From: Aphanothece cf. minutissima CCALA 015
GTDB lineage: Bacteria; Cyanobacteriota; Cyanobacteriia; PCC-6307; Cyanobiaceae
Direction of reading: 5' to 3'
Length of the DNA: 64,000 nt
NCBI GenBank assembly: GCA_003003925.1
Contig: PVWP01000004.1
Location: 62,001-126,000, forward strand
The notes beneath the pieces were generated by a model. The model searched no databases and was not told where the DNA came from. It was given only the letters and a program-made list of their open reading frames with translations. Position numbers and translations under genes: made by a program. Shown here piece by piece: positions 27,524 through 36,251 of this stretch. Every line of letters begins with the position of its first letter. The stretch's first letter is position 1.

Positions 27524-28848
27524 GGGCCGGGGCTGCCGGGGACCCCTCCAGGCTGGCCCGACCCGGGGACTTCGTCAGCCTCGGGGGCGTCGAACAGGGG
27601 CAGCACGGCCCCCAGCAGGAACAGGGAGCCGGCCACCACCGGCAGCGGCCCGCCTGGCAGCAGGCTGTCCAGTCCGGCGACCAGGCTGCCGGCCGGCTCG
27701 AGCTGGTCGGCCTTCCCCGGACAGGCGGCCGCCAGTTCCTCCAGCGTCCAGCTGGCGTGCTCCGGCACCGCCACCACCGCCGCCCGATCGCCGGGGCGCA
27801 GCAACTGCTCCAGCATCACCGCCCCCTCCTTGTGGCGCTGGATGCCCAGCAGCCAGCGGCGCGGCCGGATCCCCTCAACGCCCCCCTGGGCACCCCCGTC
27901 GAGCCGGTCGAGTTCGCGGCGCAGGGTGGCCGCCGCCGGTGGATTGTGGGCCCCGTCGATCAGGAGCTCGCGGCCACGCCAGCGGTGCCGCTCCAGCCGA
28001 CCGGGCCAGCGGGCCGCCGCCAGGCCGGCGCGGATGGCCGCCGCGTCCAGGGGTGTGCCGGCCAGGGGGCCGTCCGGGGCGGTCAGGGCCCGGGCCATGG
28101 CCACCGCCACGGCGCCGTTGTGGCGTTGCAGCTCCCCCGCCAGCCCCAGGTGGGGCCCGCCGTCGGCCACGGCGGGCAGGGGCTCCAGCCACTGCAGGCT
28201 GGCGCCGCGCTGGCGCGCCTCCGCCTCCAGCACCCGACGGGCCTCGGGCTCCTGGGCGGCGCTGAAGGCCCGGCAGCCCGGTCCCATCACGGCGGCCTTC
28301 TCGGCGGCGATGGCGGCCAGGGTGTCGCCCAGATGTTCGCGGTGGTCGAGGCCGATGGCCCCGAAGCCGATCACGGGGCGGCGGGGGTGGGCGGTGGTGG
28401 CATCGAGCCGACCCCCCAGGCCCACCTCCAGCACCGCCAGATCCACCCGCTCACGGGCGAAGTGATCGAAGGCCGCGGCCGTGATCAGCTCAAAGGGGGT
28501 GAGCCGGTGGCGGCGGCCGATGGGCTGCCAGCGGGCCAGGTCGTCCCGCAGGGTGGCAGGGGTGATCCAGGCGTCATCGACCTGGATGCGTTCACACCAG
28601 CTCACCAGATGGGGGGAGCGGTAGGTGCCGGCATGCACGCCGGCGGCCCGCAGGATCGCGTGCAGGAAGGTGCAGATCGAGCCCTTGCCGTTGGTGCCGG
28701 CCACCTGGGCGGCGGCGAAGCGCCGCTCCGGGTGGCCCCCCTCGGCCAGGGCGCCGGCCAGCCGCTCCAGGCCCAGGTCGACGCCGCGGCGGGCGAAGGG
28801 CTCGAGCAGGTCGCCCAGGTCGACCGGGGGGGGCAGCGGGGACGGCAC
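27520..28848 (-). CDS. folC: Folylpolyglutamate synthase / dihydrofolate synthase
   Basis: This 442-residue Mur-ligase-like enzyme has the ATP loop VAGTNGKGSICTFL, GTYRSPHLVSWCERIQVDD, DLAVLEVGLGGRLDATTA, IGLDHREHLGDTLAAIAAEKA and LIDGAHNPPAA. It adds glutamate to folates. The start is taken as the GTG at 28848, 11 bases after argD; no ATG is available near the conserved start. The reading frame stays open far upstream, antisense-like through argD, which is not coding in that frame. It lies between argD and the overlapping pentapeptide gene. Confidence 0.9.
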   Translation of the reverse strand: MPSPLPPPVDLGDLLEPFARRGVDLGLERLAGALAEGGHPERRFAAAQVAGTNGKGSICTFLHAILRAAGVHAGTYRSPHLVSWCERIQVDDAWITPATLRDDLARWQPIGRRHRLTPFELITAAAFDHFARERVDLAVLEVGLGGRLDATTAHPRRPVIGFGAIGLDHREHLGDTLAAIAAEKAAVMGPGCRAFSAAQEPEARRVLEAEARQRGASLQWLEPLPAVADGGPHLGLAGELQRHNGAVAVAMARALTAPDGPLAGTPLDAAAIRAGLAAARWPGRLERHRWRGRELLIDGAHNPPAAATLRRELDRLDGGAQGGVEGIRPRRWLLGIQRHKEGAVMLEQLLRPGDRAAVVAVPEHASWTLEELAAACPGKADQLEPAGSLVAGLDSLLPGGPLPVVAGSLFLLGAVLPLFDAPEADEVPGSGQPGGVPGSPGP

Positions 28849-28859
28849 GGACGGAGGGA

Positions 28860-30053
28860 TCAGGCCAGGCTGCGCAGGGCCTTCTCCAGGCGCTTCACCG
28901 CCTTGCGCAGGTGACGGGGCCTGATCACCAGCGGCGGCACGAACCGGACCACACCGGGGCCGGCCGGCACCAGCAGCAGGCCCTCCGCCATGGCCGCCTT
29001 GACGATCTCCGGAGCGGTGGGTCCGCCCTCGCGCAGCACCAGGCCCCGCAGCAGGCCCCAGCCGCGCTCGCCGGCCAGCTGCCCGGGGTGCCGGACCACC
29101 AGCTCCTGGAGCAGGGACTGGAGCAGGGCACCGTGGGCGCCCACCTTCTCCAGCAGGCAACGGCGTTCGATCTCCTCGATCACCGTGAGGCCGGCGCGGC
29201 AGGCGAAGGGGTTGCCGCCGAAGGTGCTGGCGTGGTCGCCGGGGCGGAAGTGGTCGGCCACGGCCTTCACGGCCAGGGCACCGATGGGGATGCCGCCGCC
29301 CAGGCCCTTGGCCATGGTCAGGGCGTCGGGCTCGACCCCGAGCTGTTGGTAGCCCCACCAGTGGCCGCTGCGGCCGACGCCGATCTGCACCTCGTCGAAG
29401 ATCAGCAGGATCCGGTGGGCATCGCAGAGCTCCCGCACCCGTCGGAAGAAGGCCGGATCGCCGGGGTTGACCCCGCCCTCACCCTGGATCGGTTCGAGCA
29501 GCACGGCCGCCACCCGGGGCCCATCGGCCTCACAGGAGGCCAGCAGCGCTTCGAAGGCGGCCGTGTCGTTGTAGGGGAAGTAGCGGAAGCCCGACACCAT
29601 GGGCTCGAACCCCTGGTGGTACTTGGGCTGGCCCGTGGCGGTCACCGCCGCCAGGGTGCGGCCGTGGAAGCTGGCCTCGGCGGTGAGGATCAGCGGATCG
29701 GCGATGCCGCGCACCTGGTGGCCATGTTTGCGGGCCAGCTTGATGGCCGCCTCGTTGGCCTCGGCGCCGGAATTGCAGAAGAAGACCCGGTCGGTGCAGC
29801 TGCGGGCGGTGATGGCCGCGGCGAGGGCCTCCTGCTCCGGAATCCGGTAGAGGTTGGAGACGTGCTGGAGCCGGCCCAGCTGCCGGCAGAGCCGCCGCTG
29901 TAGCACCGGATCGCTGTGGCCCAGGGTGCAGACGGCGATGCCGGCCACCATGTCCAGATAGCGCCGTCCCTGGTCATCCCAGAGCCAGACGCCGCGGCCC
30001 CGGCTCAGCGCCAGGGGGTAGCGCCCGTAGGTGTCCATCACCGGGGAGGGCAT
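28860..30053 (-). CDS. argD: Acetylornithine aminotransferase
   Basis: This 397-residue class III PLP aminotransferase has MVAGIAVCTLGHSDPVLQ, FFCNSGAEANEAAIKLARK, SFHGRTLAAVTATGQPKYH, EPIQGEGGVNP, LIFDEVQIGVGRSG and the PLP lysine in TMAKGLGGGIPIGA. It makes acetylornithine in arginine synthesis. The ATG at 30053 is used. The open frame continues upstream through the neighbouring tRNA-Leu gene, and that part (SSAFGHVGSSPTAP) is simply translated tRNA. It lies 38 bases downstream of that tRNA on the same strand, so read-through transcription is possible. Confidence 0.94.
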   Translation of the reverse strand: MPSPVMDTYGRYPLALSRGRGVWLWDDQGRRYLDMVAGIAVCTLGHSDPVLQRRLCRQLGRLQHVSNLYRIPEQEALAAAITARSCTDRVFFCNSGAEANEAAIKLARKHGHQVRGIADPLILTAEASFHGRTLAAVTATGQPKYHQGFEPMVSGFRYFPYNDTAAFEALLASCEADGPRVAAVLLEPIQGEGGVNPGDPAFFRRVRELCDAHRILLIFDEVQIGVGRSGHWWGYQQLGVEPDALTMAKGLGGGIPIGALAVKAVADHFRPGDHASTFGGNPFACRAGLTVIEEIERRCLLEKVGAHGALLQSLLQELVVRHPGQLAGERGWGLLRGLVLREGGPTAPEIVKAAMAEGLLLVPAGPGVVRFVPPLVIRPRHLRKAVKRLEKALRSLA

Positions 30054-30091
30054 CACCGTGGCGGAAAGCGGCGCGACGGGTGCCGGCTCGA

Positions 30092-30173
30092 TGGGAGCGG
30101 TGGGACTCGAACCCACATGCCCGAAGGCGCTCGATTTTGAGTCGAGTCCGTCTACCAATTCCGGCACGCTCCC
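30092..30173 (-). tRNA. tRNA-Leu (CAA)
   Basis: On the minus strand acceptor GGGAGCG pairs with CGCTCCC, then discriminator A. The D-loop has AATTGGTAGAC, typical of leucine tRNAs, and a long variable arm is present. The anticodon stem CTCGA/TCGAG encloses CTCAAAA, anticodon CAA (UUG codons). The T arm has GGGTTCGAGTCCC. It sits 12 bases after the murA stop. Confidence 0.96.
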
Positions 30174-30185
30174 GAAGGGTGGACT

Positions 30186-31493
30186 CTAGGCGGCGGCGGT
30201 GGGCAGTCTGCGGATCGAGGCGCCGGCGGCGTTGAGCTTGCCCTCCAGATCGGCGTAGCCCCGGTCGAGGTACTCCAGGCCCCGCACGGTGGTGATGCCG
30301 TCGGCGGCGAGGCCGGCGAGCACCATGGCGGCGGAGGCGCGCAGGTCGGTGCCGTGGACGGGGGCGCCACTGAGGCGGGCCACCCCCTCAACGCAGGCGG
30401 TGTTGCCCTGCATGCGGATCGAGGCACCCATGCGCTGCAGTTCGGCCACGTGCTGGAGGCGGTTCTCGAAGATGTTCTCCACCACCATGCTGGTGCCCTC
30501 GGCGGTGGCCAGCAGGGCCATGAACGGGGCCTGCAGGTCGGTGGGGAAGCCTGGGAAGGGCTGGGTGCGCAGATCCACGGCCCGCACCTTGCTGGCGGTG
30601 AGGATCAGGCCCTGGCCATCGGCCTCGATGCGGCAGCCCGCCTCCTCGAGCTTGGTGATCACCGCGCCCAGGTGCTCGGGCAGGGCGGGGAACACCCGCA
30701 GCCGGGAGCGGGTGATGGCGCCCGCCAGCAGGAACGTGCCGGCCTCGATGCGGTCGGGGATGACGGCGTAGTCGGCGCCGTGCAGCCGCTCCACCCCGAC
30801 GATGGTGATGGTGGGGGTGCCGGCGCCGCGCACCTTGGCGCCCATCGCCAGCAGCAGCCGGGCCAGGTCGATCACCTCCGGCTCCTGGGCGGCGTTGTCG
30901 ATGACCGTCTCGCCGTCGGCGAGAGCCGCCGCCATCATCAGGGTCTCGGTGGCGCCGACGCTGGGGCAGTCGAGGTGGATGTGGCCGCCGGTGAGGCGGC
31001 GCTGGCGGCCCGGCACCACGGCGGTGACCACGCCGTGCTCGATGGTGACCTGGGCGCCGAGGGCCTTGAGTCCCTTGACGTGCTCCACGACCGGCCGGGT
31101 GCCGATCTGGCAGCCGCCGGGCAGGGGCACCTGGGCCATTCCCATGCGGGCGAGCAGGGGACCGATGCAGAAGAAGCTGGCCCGCAGGCTGTTGACCAGC
31201 TCATAGGGCGGGGCGGCCGTGGTGATGTGGTCGCCATGGAGCACGATCGCGTCACCGCCGCGCTGCACCCGCACGCCCAGGGCCGAGAGGATCTCCCCCA
31301 TGGCCGTGATGTCGGTCAGGGGAGGCACGTTGCTGAGCCGCAGCCCGTCCTCGGTGAGCAGGCAGGCGGCCATCAGCACCAGGGCCGAATTCTTGGCACC
31401 GCTGACCCGCAGTTCCCCGTCCAGACGCCGTCCACCACTGATCTCCAGCCTGGTGCCGGCGATGGCCTTGACAGGCATGGGGGATACGGTCAT
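30186..31493 (-). CDS. murA: UDP-N-acetylglucosamine 1-carboxyvinyltransferase
   Basis: This 435-residue EPSP-synthase-like enzyme has [35 protein letters not shown], the active-site cysteine loop [13 protein letters not shown] (fosfomycin target), [13 protein letters not shown] and [16 protein letters not shown]. It transfers enolpyruvate to UDP-GlcNAc, the first committed step of peptidoglycan synthesis. The ATG at 31493 is chosen; in-frame ATGs at 31478 and an upstream start at 31526 are alternatives. It diverges from tRNA-Leu(CAG), with about 177 bases between them. tRNA-Leu(CAA) follows closely. Confidence 0.96.
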   Translation of the reverse strand: MTVSPMPVKAIAGTRLEISGGRRLDGELRVSGAKNSALVLMAACLLTEDGLRLSNVPPLTDITAMGEILSALGVRVQRGGDAIVLHGDHITTAAPPYELVNSLRASFFCIGPLLARMGMAQVPLPGGCQIGTRPVVEHVKGLKALGAQVTIEHGVVTAVVPGRQRRLTGGHIHLDCPSVGATETLMMAAALADGETVIDNAAQEPEVIDLARLLLAMGAKVRGAGTPTITIVGVERLHGADYAVIPDRIEAGTFLLAGAITRSRLRVFPALPEHLGAVITKLEEAGCRIEADGQGLILTASKVRAVDLRTQPFPGFPTDLQAPFMALLATAEGTSMVVENIFENRLQHVAELQRMGASIRMQGNTACVEGVARLSGAPVHGTDLRASAAMVLAGLAADGITTVRGLEYLDRGYADLEGKLNAAGASIRRLPTAAA

Positions 31494-31626
31494 GGACAGG
31501 AGTCCTGGTATCAATTTCGGGGGCATCTTGACAACGAATGATCCCGTCGTCTAGGGGGTCGCCGCTCAAACTGTCTTGGCGCCCCGTGACGCCGTCGTCC
31601 CGAGGGGAGGGCTGCCGGTGATGATT

Positions 31627-31632
31627 TATGCT
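31627..31632 (+). promoter_or_regulatory. Candidate -10 element of tRNA-Leu(CAG)
   Basis: TATGCT lies about 39 bases before the 5' end of the mature tRNA, in the only AT-rich spot of the murA/tRNA interval, giving a leader of about 30 bases. No good -35 box is seen. A GCCGC/GCGGC inverted repeat lies between it and the tRNA. Inferred from position and composition only. Confidence 0.35.
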
Positions 31633-31670
31633 CCGTTCAGCGCCGCGGACTCCGTGGCGGCTAAACGCCC

Positions 31671-31754
31671 GCGGATGTGGCGGAATTGGTAGACGCGCTA
31701 GTTTCAGGTACTAGTGGCAGCAATGTCGTGGGAGTTCAAGTCTCCCCATCCGCA
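31671..31754 (+). tRNA. tRNA-Leu (CAG)
   Basis: Acceptor GCGGATG pairs with CATCCGC, then discriminator A. The D-loop has AATTGGTAGAC, and the anticodon stem CTAGT/ACTAG holds TTCAGGT, anticodon CAG (CUG codons). There is a long variable arm and a T arm with GAGTTCAAGTCTC. CUG is by far the commonest leucine codon in this GC-rich genome, so this tRNA should be in heavy demand. Confidence 0.96.
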
Positions 31755-31758
31755 TCAA

Positions 31759-31765
31759 TTTTTTT
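31759..31765 (+). terminator. U7 tract between tRNA-Leu(CAG) and the next start codon
   Basis: Seven T residues begin five bases after the tRNA and touch the ATG of the next gene. The tract could help release the tRNA transcript, with the tRNA acceptor/T arm as the upstream structure. It leaves no room for a Shine-Dalgarno sequence for the following gene. Termination is inferred. Confidence 0.4.
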
Positions 31766-32014
31766 ATGATTGTCCTTAAGATCACCAACGCCTCCGATGT
31801 CGTTGCCGCGAACATCGGCCGGTTCCTGGAGCGCCTCACCCCTGACGGCTACGACCAGACCAAGGTGGAGGACATCGTGATCGACCGGCTGGTGGCCAAC
31901 CTCAAGGCGGAAGGCATCCGCGGTGAGGTGGCGGCCTTCAAGGGGCTTGACTTCAGCGAGGACGACCTGGTCATTCATGAGCACCTCAAGCTCCGGCGCC
32001 GCAAGACCATCTGA
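31766..32014 (+). CDS. Conserved hypothetical protein, 82 residues
   Basis: I do not recognise a named family. The product starts MIVLKITNASDVVAANIGRF and has a mixed acidic/hydrophobic body (KVEDIVIDRLVANLKAEGIR). It ends in a strongly basic tail, LKLRRRKTI. No membrane segment or signal peptide is seen. The ATG lies 11 bases after tRNA-Leu(CAG), straight after seven Ts and without a ribosome-binding site. The stop codon overlaps the likely CTG start of a TrmH-family methyltransferase. The tRNA-small protein-methyltransferase order hints at an RNA-related role, which is inference only. Confidence 0.7.
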   Translation: MIVLKITNASDVVAANIGRFLERLTPDGYDQTKVEDIVIDRLVANLKAEGIRGEVAAFKGLDFSEDDLVIHEHLKLRRRKTI

Positions 32015-32868
32015 CCGTCCCGGGCCCCTCCCCTGACCAGCACGGCCTCACAGCGGGCAGCGAGCCGATCCGCAGCGTCCGCAATCACCTCGTCCAGGCC
32101 CTGCGGCGCCTGCACCGGCCCACTGGCCGAAGCGAGCAGGGCCTGATCCTGCTGGAGGGCACCCACCTGCTCCAGGAGACCCTCGCGCTGGGCCTGCGGC
32201 CCCGCCAGATGCTGGTCACCGCCGACTGGATGGCCCGCCACGCTGACCTGCTTGTGCGGCTGCCGGATCCGGGCCGGCTGCGGCTCGCCAGCCCCGAGGT
32301 TCTGGCCGCCGCCGCCACCACCGGCCACCCCGACGGGGTGCTGCTGACCCTGGAGGCGGCCGATCTCCCCGTCCCATTGCCGGCGCCGGACTTCCTGCTG
32401 GTCCTCGACCGGCTCCAGGATCCGGGCAACCTGGGCACCCTGCTGCGCACGGCGCTGGCGGCGGGGGTGGAGCAGGTGTGGCTGGCAGAGGGGGCTGACC
32501 CCCTGCAGCCCAAGGTGTTGCGCGCCTCCAGCGGCGCGGCCCTGGCCCTGCCGATCGAACGGATGGCGGCCACCGACGTGCCGGCCCGCCTGACCGCGGC
32601 CAGGGAGCGGGGCGTGCAGCTGGTGGCGGCGGTGGTGCCCGAGGCGGACGGCGCTGCCCAGCCCTACTGGGAACTGGACTGGTGTCGCCCCACCGCCCTG
32701 CTGCTGGGCAACGAGGGGGCGGGGCTGGCGCCGGCGCTGGCCCGGCTGGCCGACCGGCGGGTGACGATCCCCCACAGCCGGGCGGTGGAATCGCTGAATG
32801 TGGCGGCCGCGGCCGCCTTGCTGCTGCTGGAGCGCCCCCGGCAGGCCCACGGCCGGCCCGGGGCCTGA
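32011..32868 (+). CDS. TrmH/SpoU-family RNA 2'-O-methyltransferase, apparent CTG start
   Basis: This protein of about 285 residues carries the N-terminal substrate-binding domain IRSVRNHLVQALRRL, GLILLEGTHLLQETLALG. The knotted SPOUT domain follows with motif 1 LDRLQDPGNLGTLLRTA, motif 2 LLLGNEGAGLAP and motif 3 IPHSRAVESLNVAAAAALLL. It methylates a ribose in rRNA or tRNA using SAM. The first in-frame ATG (32209) would remove the whole N-terminal domain. There is no ATG, GTG or TTG between the frame's upstream stop (31978) and 32209. The CTG at 32011 overlaps the previous stop (CTGA), like other coupled starts here, and is the best start. Confidence 0.82.
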   Translation: MTVPGPSPDQHGLTAGSEPIRSVRNHLVQALRRLHRPTGRSEQGLILLEGTHLLQETLALGLRPRQMLVTADWMARHADLLVRLPDPGRLRLASPEVLAAAATTGHPDGVLLTLEAADLPVPLPAPDFLLVLDRLQDPGNLGTLLRTALAAGVEQVWLAEGADPLQPKVLRASSGAALALPIERMAATDVPARLTAARERGVQLVAAVVPEADGAAQPYWELDWCRPTALLLGNEGAGLAPALARLADRRVTIPHSRAVESLNVAAAAALLLLERPRQAHGRPGA

Positions 32869-32877
32869 CAGGGGAGA

Positions 32878-34377
32878 ATGCCGCTACCCATGCAGCCCCG
32901 TCCGGTGACCGCAGCACCCGTCTCCCCTCCCTCCGGGTTCGATTTCGATGTGATCGTGATCGGTGCCGGTTATGGCGGTTTCGATGCGGCCAAGCACGGC
33001 GCCGAGCACGGCCTGAAGGTGGCGATCGTGGAATCCCGCGACATGGGGGGCACCTGCGTCAACCGGGGCTGCGTCCCCTCCAAGGCCCTGCTGGCGGCCA
33101 GCGGCCGGGTGCGGGAACTCGCCGACGCCGAGCACCTCAAGGGGTTCGGCATCCATGCGGCGCCGGTGCGCTTCGAGCGCCAGAAGATCGCCGACCATGC
33201 CGCCCAGCTGGTGGCCACGATCCGCACCAACCTCACCAAGACCCTGGAGCGCGCCGGCGCCACGATCCTGCGGGGCAAGGGCCGCCTCGATGGCCCCCAG
33301 CGGGTGGCGGTGCGCGAGGCCAGCGGCGTGGAGCGGGTCTATGCGGCCCGGGAGGTGATCATCGCCACCGGCTCGGATCCCTTCGTGCCCCCCGGCATCG
33401 AGACCGATGGCCGCACCGTGTTCACCAGCGACGAGGCCATCAACCTGGAGTGGCTGCCCCGCTGGATCACGATCATCGGCAGCGGCTACATCGGCCTGGA
33501 ATTCGCCGATGTCTACACGGCCCTGGGCTGTGAAGTCACCATGATCGAGGCGCTCGATCGGGTGATGCCCACCTTCGACCCGGACATCGCCAAGATCGCC
33601 GCTCGCCACCTGATCGACGGCCGCGACATCGATGCCCGCTCCGGCGTGCTCGCCAGCAAGATCACCCCCGGCTGCCCGGTGAGGATCGAACTGGTGGACA
33701 TGGCCACCCGCGAGCCGGTGGAGATCCTGGAGGTGGACGCGGTGCTGGTGGCCACCGGCCGGGTGCCCGTGAGCAAGGACCTCAACCTGGCCAGCGTGGG
33801 GGTGGAGACCAACCGGGGCTTCATCCCCGTGGACGACGGCCTGCGGGTGCTGGCGAACGGGGCGCCCGTGCCCCACCTGTGGGCCGTCGGTGACGTGACC
33901 GGAAAAATGATGCTGGCCCACACGGCCGCCGCCCAGGGCACGGTGGCGATCGAGAACATCCTCGGCCACGCCCGCCGCATCGATTACCGCTCGATCCCCG
34001 CCGCCACCTTCACCCACCCGGAGATCAGCTCGGTGGGGCTGTCGGAAGCCGACGCCAGGGAGCTGGCCGCCGCCGAGGGCTTCGAGCTGGGAGCGGTGCG
34101 CAGCTACTTCAAGGCCAACTCCAAGGCCCTGGCCGAACTGGAGAGCGACGGCCTGCTCAAGCTGCTGTTCCGCAAGGACACCGGCGAGGTGCTCGGGGCC
34201 CACATCTATGGATTGCATGCCGCTGACCTGATCCAGGAGATCGCCAATGCGGTGGCCCGGCGCCAGGGGGTGCGGCAGCTGGCCAGCGAGGTGCACACCC
34301 ACCCCACCCTCTCCGAGGTGGTGGAAGTGGCCTACAAGCAGGCGGCCGCCAGCCTGGCCACGCCTGTGGGTGCCTGA
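32878..34377 (+). CDS. lpdA: Dihydrolipoyl dehydrogenase (E3)
   Basis: This 499-residue flavoprotein has the FAD motif [19 protein letters not shown], the redox disulfide [15 protein letters not shown], the NAD motif [32 protein letters not shown] and the C-terminal [15 protein letters not shown] with the catalytic histidine. It reoxidises dihydrolipoamide in pyruvate dehydrogenase and the glycine cleavage system. An AGGGGAG stretch sits just before the ATG at 32878; an ATG at 32890 is a close alternative with better spacing. It follows the methyltransferase by nine bases and precedes trpC by one. Confidence 0.94.
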   Translation: MPLPMQPRPVTAAPVSPPSGFDFDVIVIGAGYGGFDAAKHGAEHGLKVAIVESRDMGGTCVNRGCVPSKALLAASGRVRELADAEHLKGFGIHAAPVRFERQKIADHAAQLVATIRTNLTKTLERAGATILRGKGRLDGPQRVAVREASGVERVYAAREVIIATGSDPFVPPGIETDGRTVFTSDEAINLEWLPRWITIIGSGYIGLEFADVYTALGCEVTMIEALDRVMPTFDPDIAKIAARHLIDGRDIDARSGVLASKITPGCPVRIELVDMATREPVEILEVDAVLVATGRVPVSKDLNLASVGVETNRGFIPVDDGLRVLANGAPVPHLWAVGDVTGKMMLAHTAAAQGTVAIENILGHARRIDYRSIPAATFTHPEISSVGLSEADARELAAAEGFELGAVRSYFKANSKALAELESDGLLKLLFRKDTGEVLGAHIYGLHAADLIQEIANAVARRQGVRQLASEVHTHPTLSEVVEVAYKQAAASLATPVGA

Positions 34378-34378
34378 G

Positions 34379-35263
34379 ATGGAGATCCGTCGCCGGCCCC
34401 CCAACCCCTCGGTGCGGGTGGCCCACCTGGAATTCGGCACCCCCCATCCCGAGGAGAGCCCCCGCCACATCCTCGAGGAGATCGTCTGGGAGAAGGACCG
34501 GGAAGTGACGGCCGCCCGGGAACGGGTGAGCCTGGAGTCCCTCAAGCAGCAGGTGGCCGACCTGCCCCCCACCCGGGATTTCGCGGCGGCCCTGCGGGCC
34601 AGCTGCCGCAAACCGGCGGTGATCGCCGAGATCAAGAAGGCCAGCCCCAGCAAGGGGGTGATCCGGGAGGATTTCGACCCCGTCGCCATCGCCCGCGGCT
34701 ACCGCGACGGCGGTGCCAGCTGCCTGTCGGTGCTCACCGACAAGCGCTTCTTCCAGGGGGGCTTCGAGGTGCTGGTGGCGGTGCGGGAGGCGGTGGAACT
34801 CCCCTTGCTCTGCAAGGACTTCATCCTCAGCCCCTACCAGCTGTTCCAGGCCCGGGCCGCCGGGGCCGACGCCGCCCTGCTGATCGCCGCGATCCTCACC
34901 GACCAGGATCTGGCCTACCTGCTCAAGGTGGCCCGCGGCCTGGGGTTGGCGGTGCTGGTGGAGGTGCATGACGCGGCCGAGATGGAGCGGGTGCTGCAGC
35001 TGGAGGGTGTGACCCTGATCGGCATCAACAACCGCGACCTGGCCAGCTTCACGGTGGATCTGGCCACCACCGAACAACTGATGGCCGCCTTCGGTGAGCG
35101 GGTGCGCGGGCGCGGTGCCCTGCTGGTGAGCGAATCGGGCCTGTTCAGCCGCCAGGACCTGGATCGGGCCGTCGGCGCCGGCGCCGATGCGGTGCTGGTG
35201 GGGGAGGCGCTGATGCGCCAGGACGATGTCACGGCGGCCCTGGAGAACCTGATCGGGGGCTGA
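34379..35263 (+). CDS. trpC: Indole-3-glycerol phosphate synthase
   Basis: This 294-residue TIM-barrel enzyme has the catalytic lysine block [64 protein letters not shown] and [14 protein letters not shown]. It closes the indole ring in tryptophan synthesis. It is about 35 residues longer than the E. coli domain because of an N-terminal extension ([16 protein letters not shown]) usual in cyanobacteria. The ATG lies one base after the lpdA stop, so the two genes share an mRNA. Downstream sequence is degraded accessory DNA. Confidence 0.95.
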   Translation: MEIRRRPPNPSVRVAHLEFGTPHPEESPRHILEEIVWEKDREVTAARERVSLESLKQQVADLPPTRDFAAALRASCRKPAVIAEIKKASPSKGVIREDFDPVAIARGYRDGGASCLSVLTDKRFFQGGFEVLVAVREAVELPLLCKDFILSPYQLFQARAAGADAALLIAAILTDQDLAYLLKVARGLGLAVLVEVHDAAEMERVLQLEGVTLIGINNRDLASFTVDLATTEQLMAAFGERVRGRGALLVSESGLFSRQDLDRAVGAGADAVLVGEALMRQDDVTAALENLIGG

Positions 35264-35289
35264 GGCCTCCGGGGTCGCTGGGGGGCGCG

Positions 35290-35535
35290 GCTCAGTCCTT
35301 CCCGAGGATGGCCCGGGCTTCGTCCAGCTGGGCGCGACCTTCCGGGCTCAGCTCGGGAACATGCTGGTGCAGGGAATCCAGAGTTTCGATGATGGCGGCC
35401 GCCACGGCGATGTGGGTGAACCACGTGTTGTCCACCGGACACGACATCCCAGGGGGAGTGACAGCTGGCGGTGTGGCGGATGGTTTCGATGTAGGCGTCC
35501 ATGGAGTCGTCCCGGAAGGCCCACTTCCTCGACAT
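35290..35535 (-). pseudogene. Frameshifted C-terminal remnant of a PPK2-type polyphosphate kinase
   Basis: The minus strand reads MSRKWAFRDDSMDAYIETI then RHTASCHSPWDVVSG. After a one-base shift near 35431-35440 it continues DNTWFTHIAVAAAIIETLDS and ends ARAILGKD. In order this matches the C-terminal helix region of PPK2-family polyphosphate kinases (an xYMxAYE, then HTST-APWYV-PADxKWFTRL-like pattern). However, the PAD motif is altered and about ten residues are missing near the start. There is no upstream catalytic domain with its Walker motifs. It is a decayed fragment downstream of trpC on the opposite strand. A sequencing error could explain the shift but not the missing N-terminal part. 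Confidence 0.65.
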
Positions 35536-35615
35536 GGCCTACCTGCAGCAGGATGTCATCGATGCCGTCGACTCCACCACGCCACCCGGTCCCCCACCTA
35601 CACCGGCTACCTGCA

Positions 35616-35678
35616 GAAGATTGCCAAAGCTCAGGGACACGCCGCTTGCGGCGCGTCCGCTGCAGCGCTTGGTTGGGC
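35616..35678 (-). repeat. attC-like integron recombination site, degenerate at one end
   Basis: Read on the minus strand it opens with the core GCCCAAC, then CCAA, GCT and CAG pair with CTG, AGC and TTGG, with one unpaired G between GCT and CAG. A perfect-looking inner stem of 11 pairs (GGACGCGCCGC with GCGGCGTGTCC, one G-T) closes on two As. This layout, including the extrahelical base, matches attC sites of integron cassettes. The expected final core GTTRRRY is replaced by AATCTTC, so the site is broken at that end. The stop codon of the peroxiredoxin gene lies inside it, as is common in cassettes. Confidence 0.55.
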
Positions 35679-36233
35679 ATCAGACCGGAGCCACAAGAGG
35701 ACGTCATCGGCGTTGCGATCGGGAGGAAAGACTGGATAGAACACTTTTCGAATCTTGCCGTGCTCAGCGATGAGCGTGAGTCGCTTGAACAACTCCATGC
35801 CTGCGACAGTGAACGTCGGCAGCCACAGCGCACCCTTCAGAAGCAGCGCACTGTCGCTCAACAGATGGAAGGGCAGATGCAGCCGGTCACGGGCTTCACG
35901 CTGATACTGGGTTGTCTGAGCGCTCAACCCGAAGACTCCGGTTCCAAGCTCCTTGAGTTCGCCAAAGTGGTCTCGAAAGCTACAGGACTGGGGAGTGCAA
36001 CCTCGCGCACCGGGGATGCCATCCCATCCATCCGGCAAGGGCACACCGGGGCGCCCGGTCATTGGATAAACATAGATGACAAGTCTGTCCTTCAACTCGC
36101 CCAGGTTGACTGCACCGCCGTCAGTGGCATGGAGCACGACACTCGGCAAAACAGACCCTTCAAGGTGCGCTGCCGCACCATCATCAATCGGGCGGGGCAA
36201 GTCGGATGGTAGCTGGGACAGATTTGTACTCAT
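35631..36233 (-). CDS. Peroxiredoxin-like protein in a putative integron cassette
   Basis: This 200-residue thioredoxin-fold protein has VIYVYPMTGRPGVPLPDGW followed by IPGARGCTPQSCSFRDHF, with a CTPQSC cysteine pair like PrxQ-type enzymes. LGTGVFGLSAQTTQYQREA and LPFHLLSD follow. It should reduce peroxides in the cytosol. An AAGGAGG ribosome-binding site lies four bases before the ATG at 36233, stronger than most genes here. GC content is visibly lower than in neighbours. The last residues (QPSAAADAPQAACP) are encoded by the attC-like element, so they are probably not part of the ancestral fold. It is flanked by 12-bp inverted repeats and is probably a transferred gene. Confidence 0.82.
   Translation of the reverse strand: MSTNLSQLPSDLPRPIDDGAAAHLEGSVLPSVVLHATDGGAVNLGELKDRLVIYVYPMTGRPGVPLPDGWDGIPGARGCTPQSCSFRDHFGELKELGTGVFGLSAQTTQYQREARDRLHLPFHLLSDSALLLKGALWLPTFTVAGMELFKRLTLIAEHGKIRKVFYPVFPPDRNADDVLLWLRSDAQPSAAADAPQAACP
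35670..35681 (+). repeat. Inverted repeat, left copy (TGGTTGGGCATC)
   Basis: This is one arm of a perfect 12-bp inverted repeat flanking the peroxiredoxin gene. It contains the integron-type core GTTGGGC. The partner is at 36252-36263. Confidence 0.8.
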
Positions 36234-36251
36234 GCAACCTCCTTCAGATGC

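Noticed and set aside
28849..29358. N-terminal extension of folC
   Set aside because: The frame runs through argD out of frame and is Gly/Arg/Pro-rich. FolC homology starts just after 28848.
30054..30167. N-terminal extension of argD through tRNA-Leu(CAA)
   Set aside because: The extra residues are the translated tRNA gene; the aminotransferase begins near the ATG at 30053.
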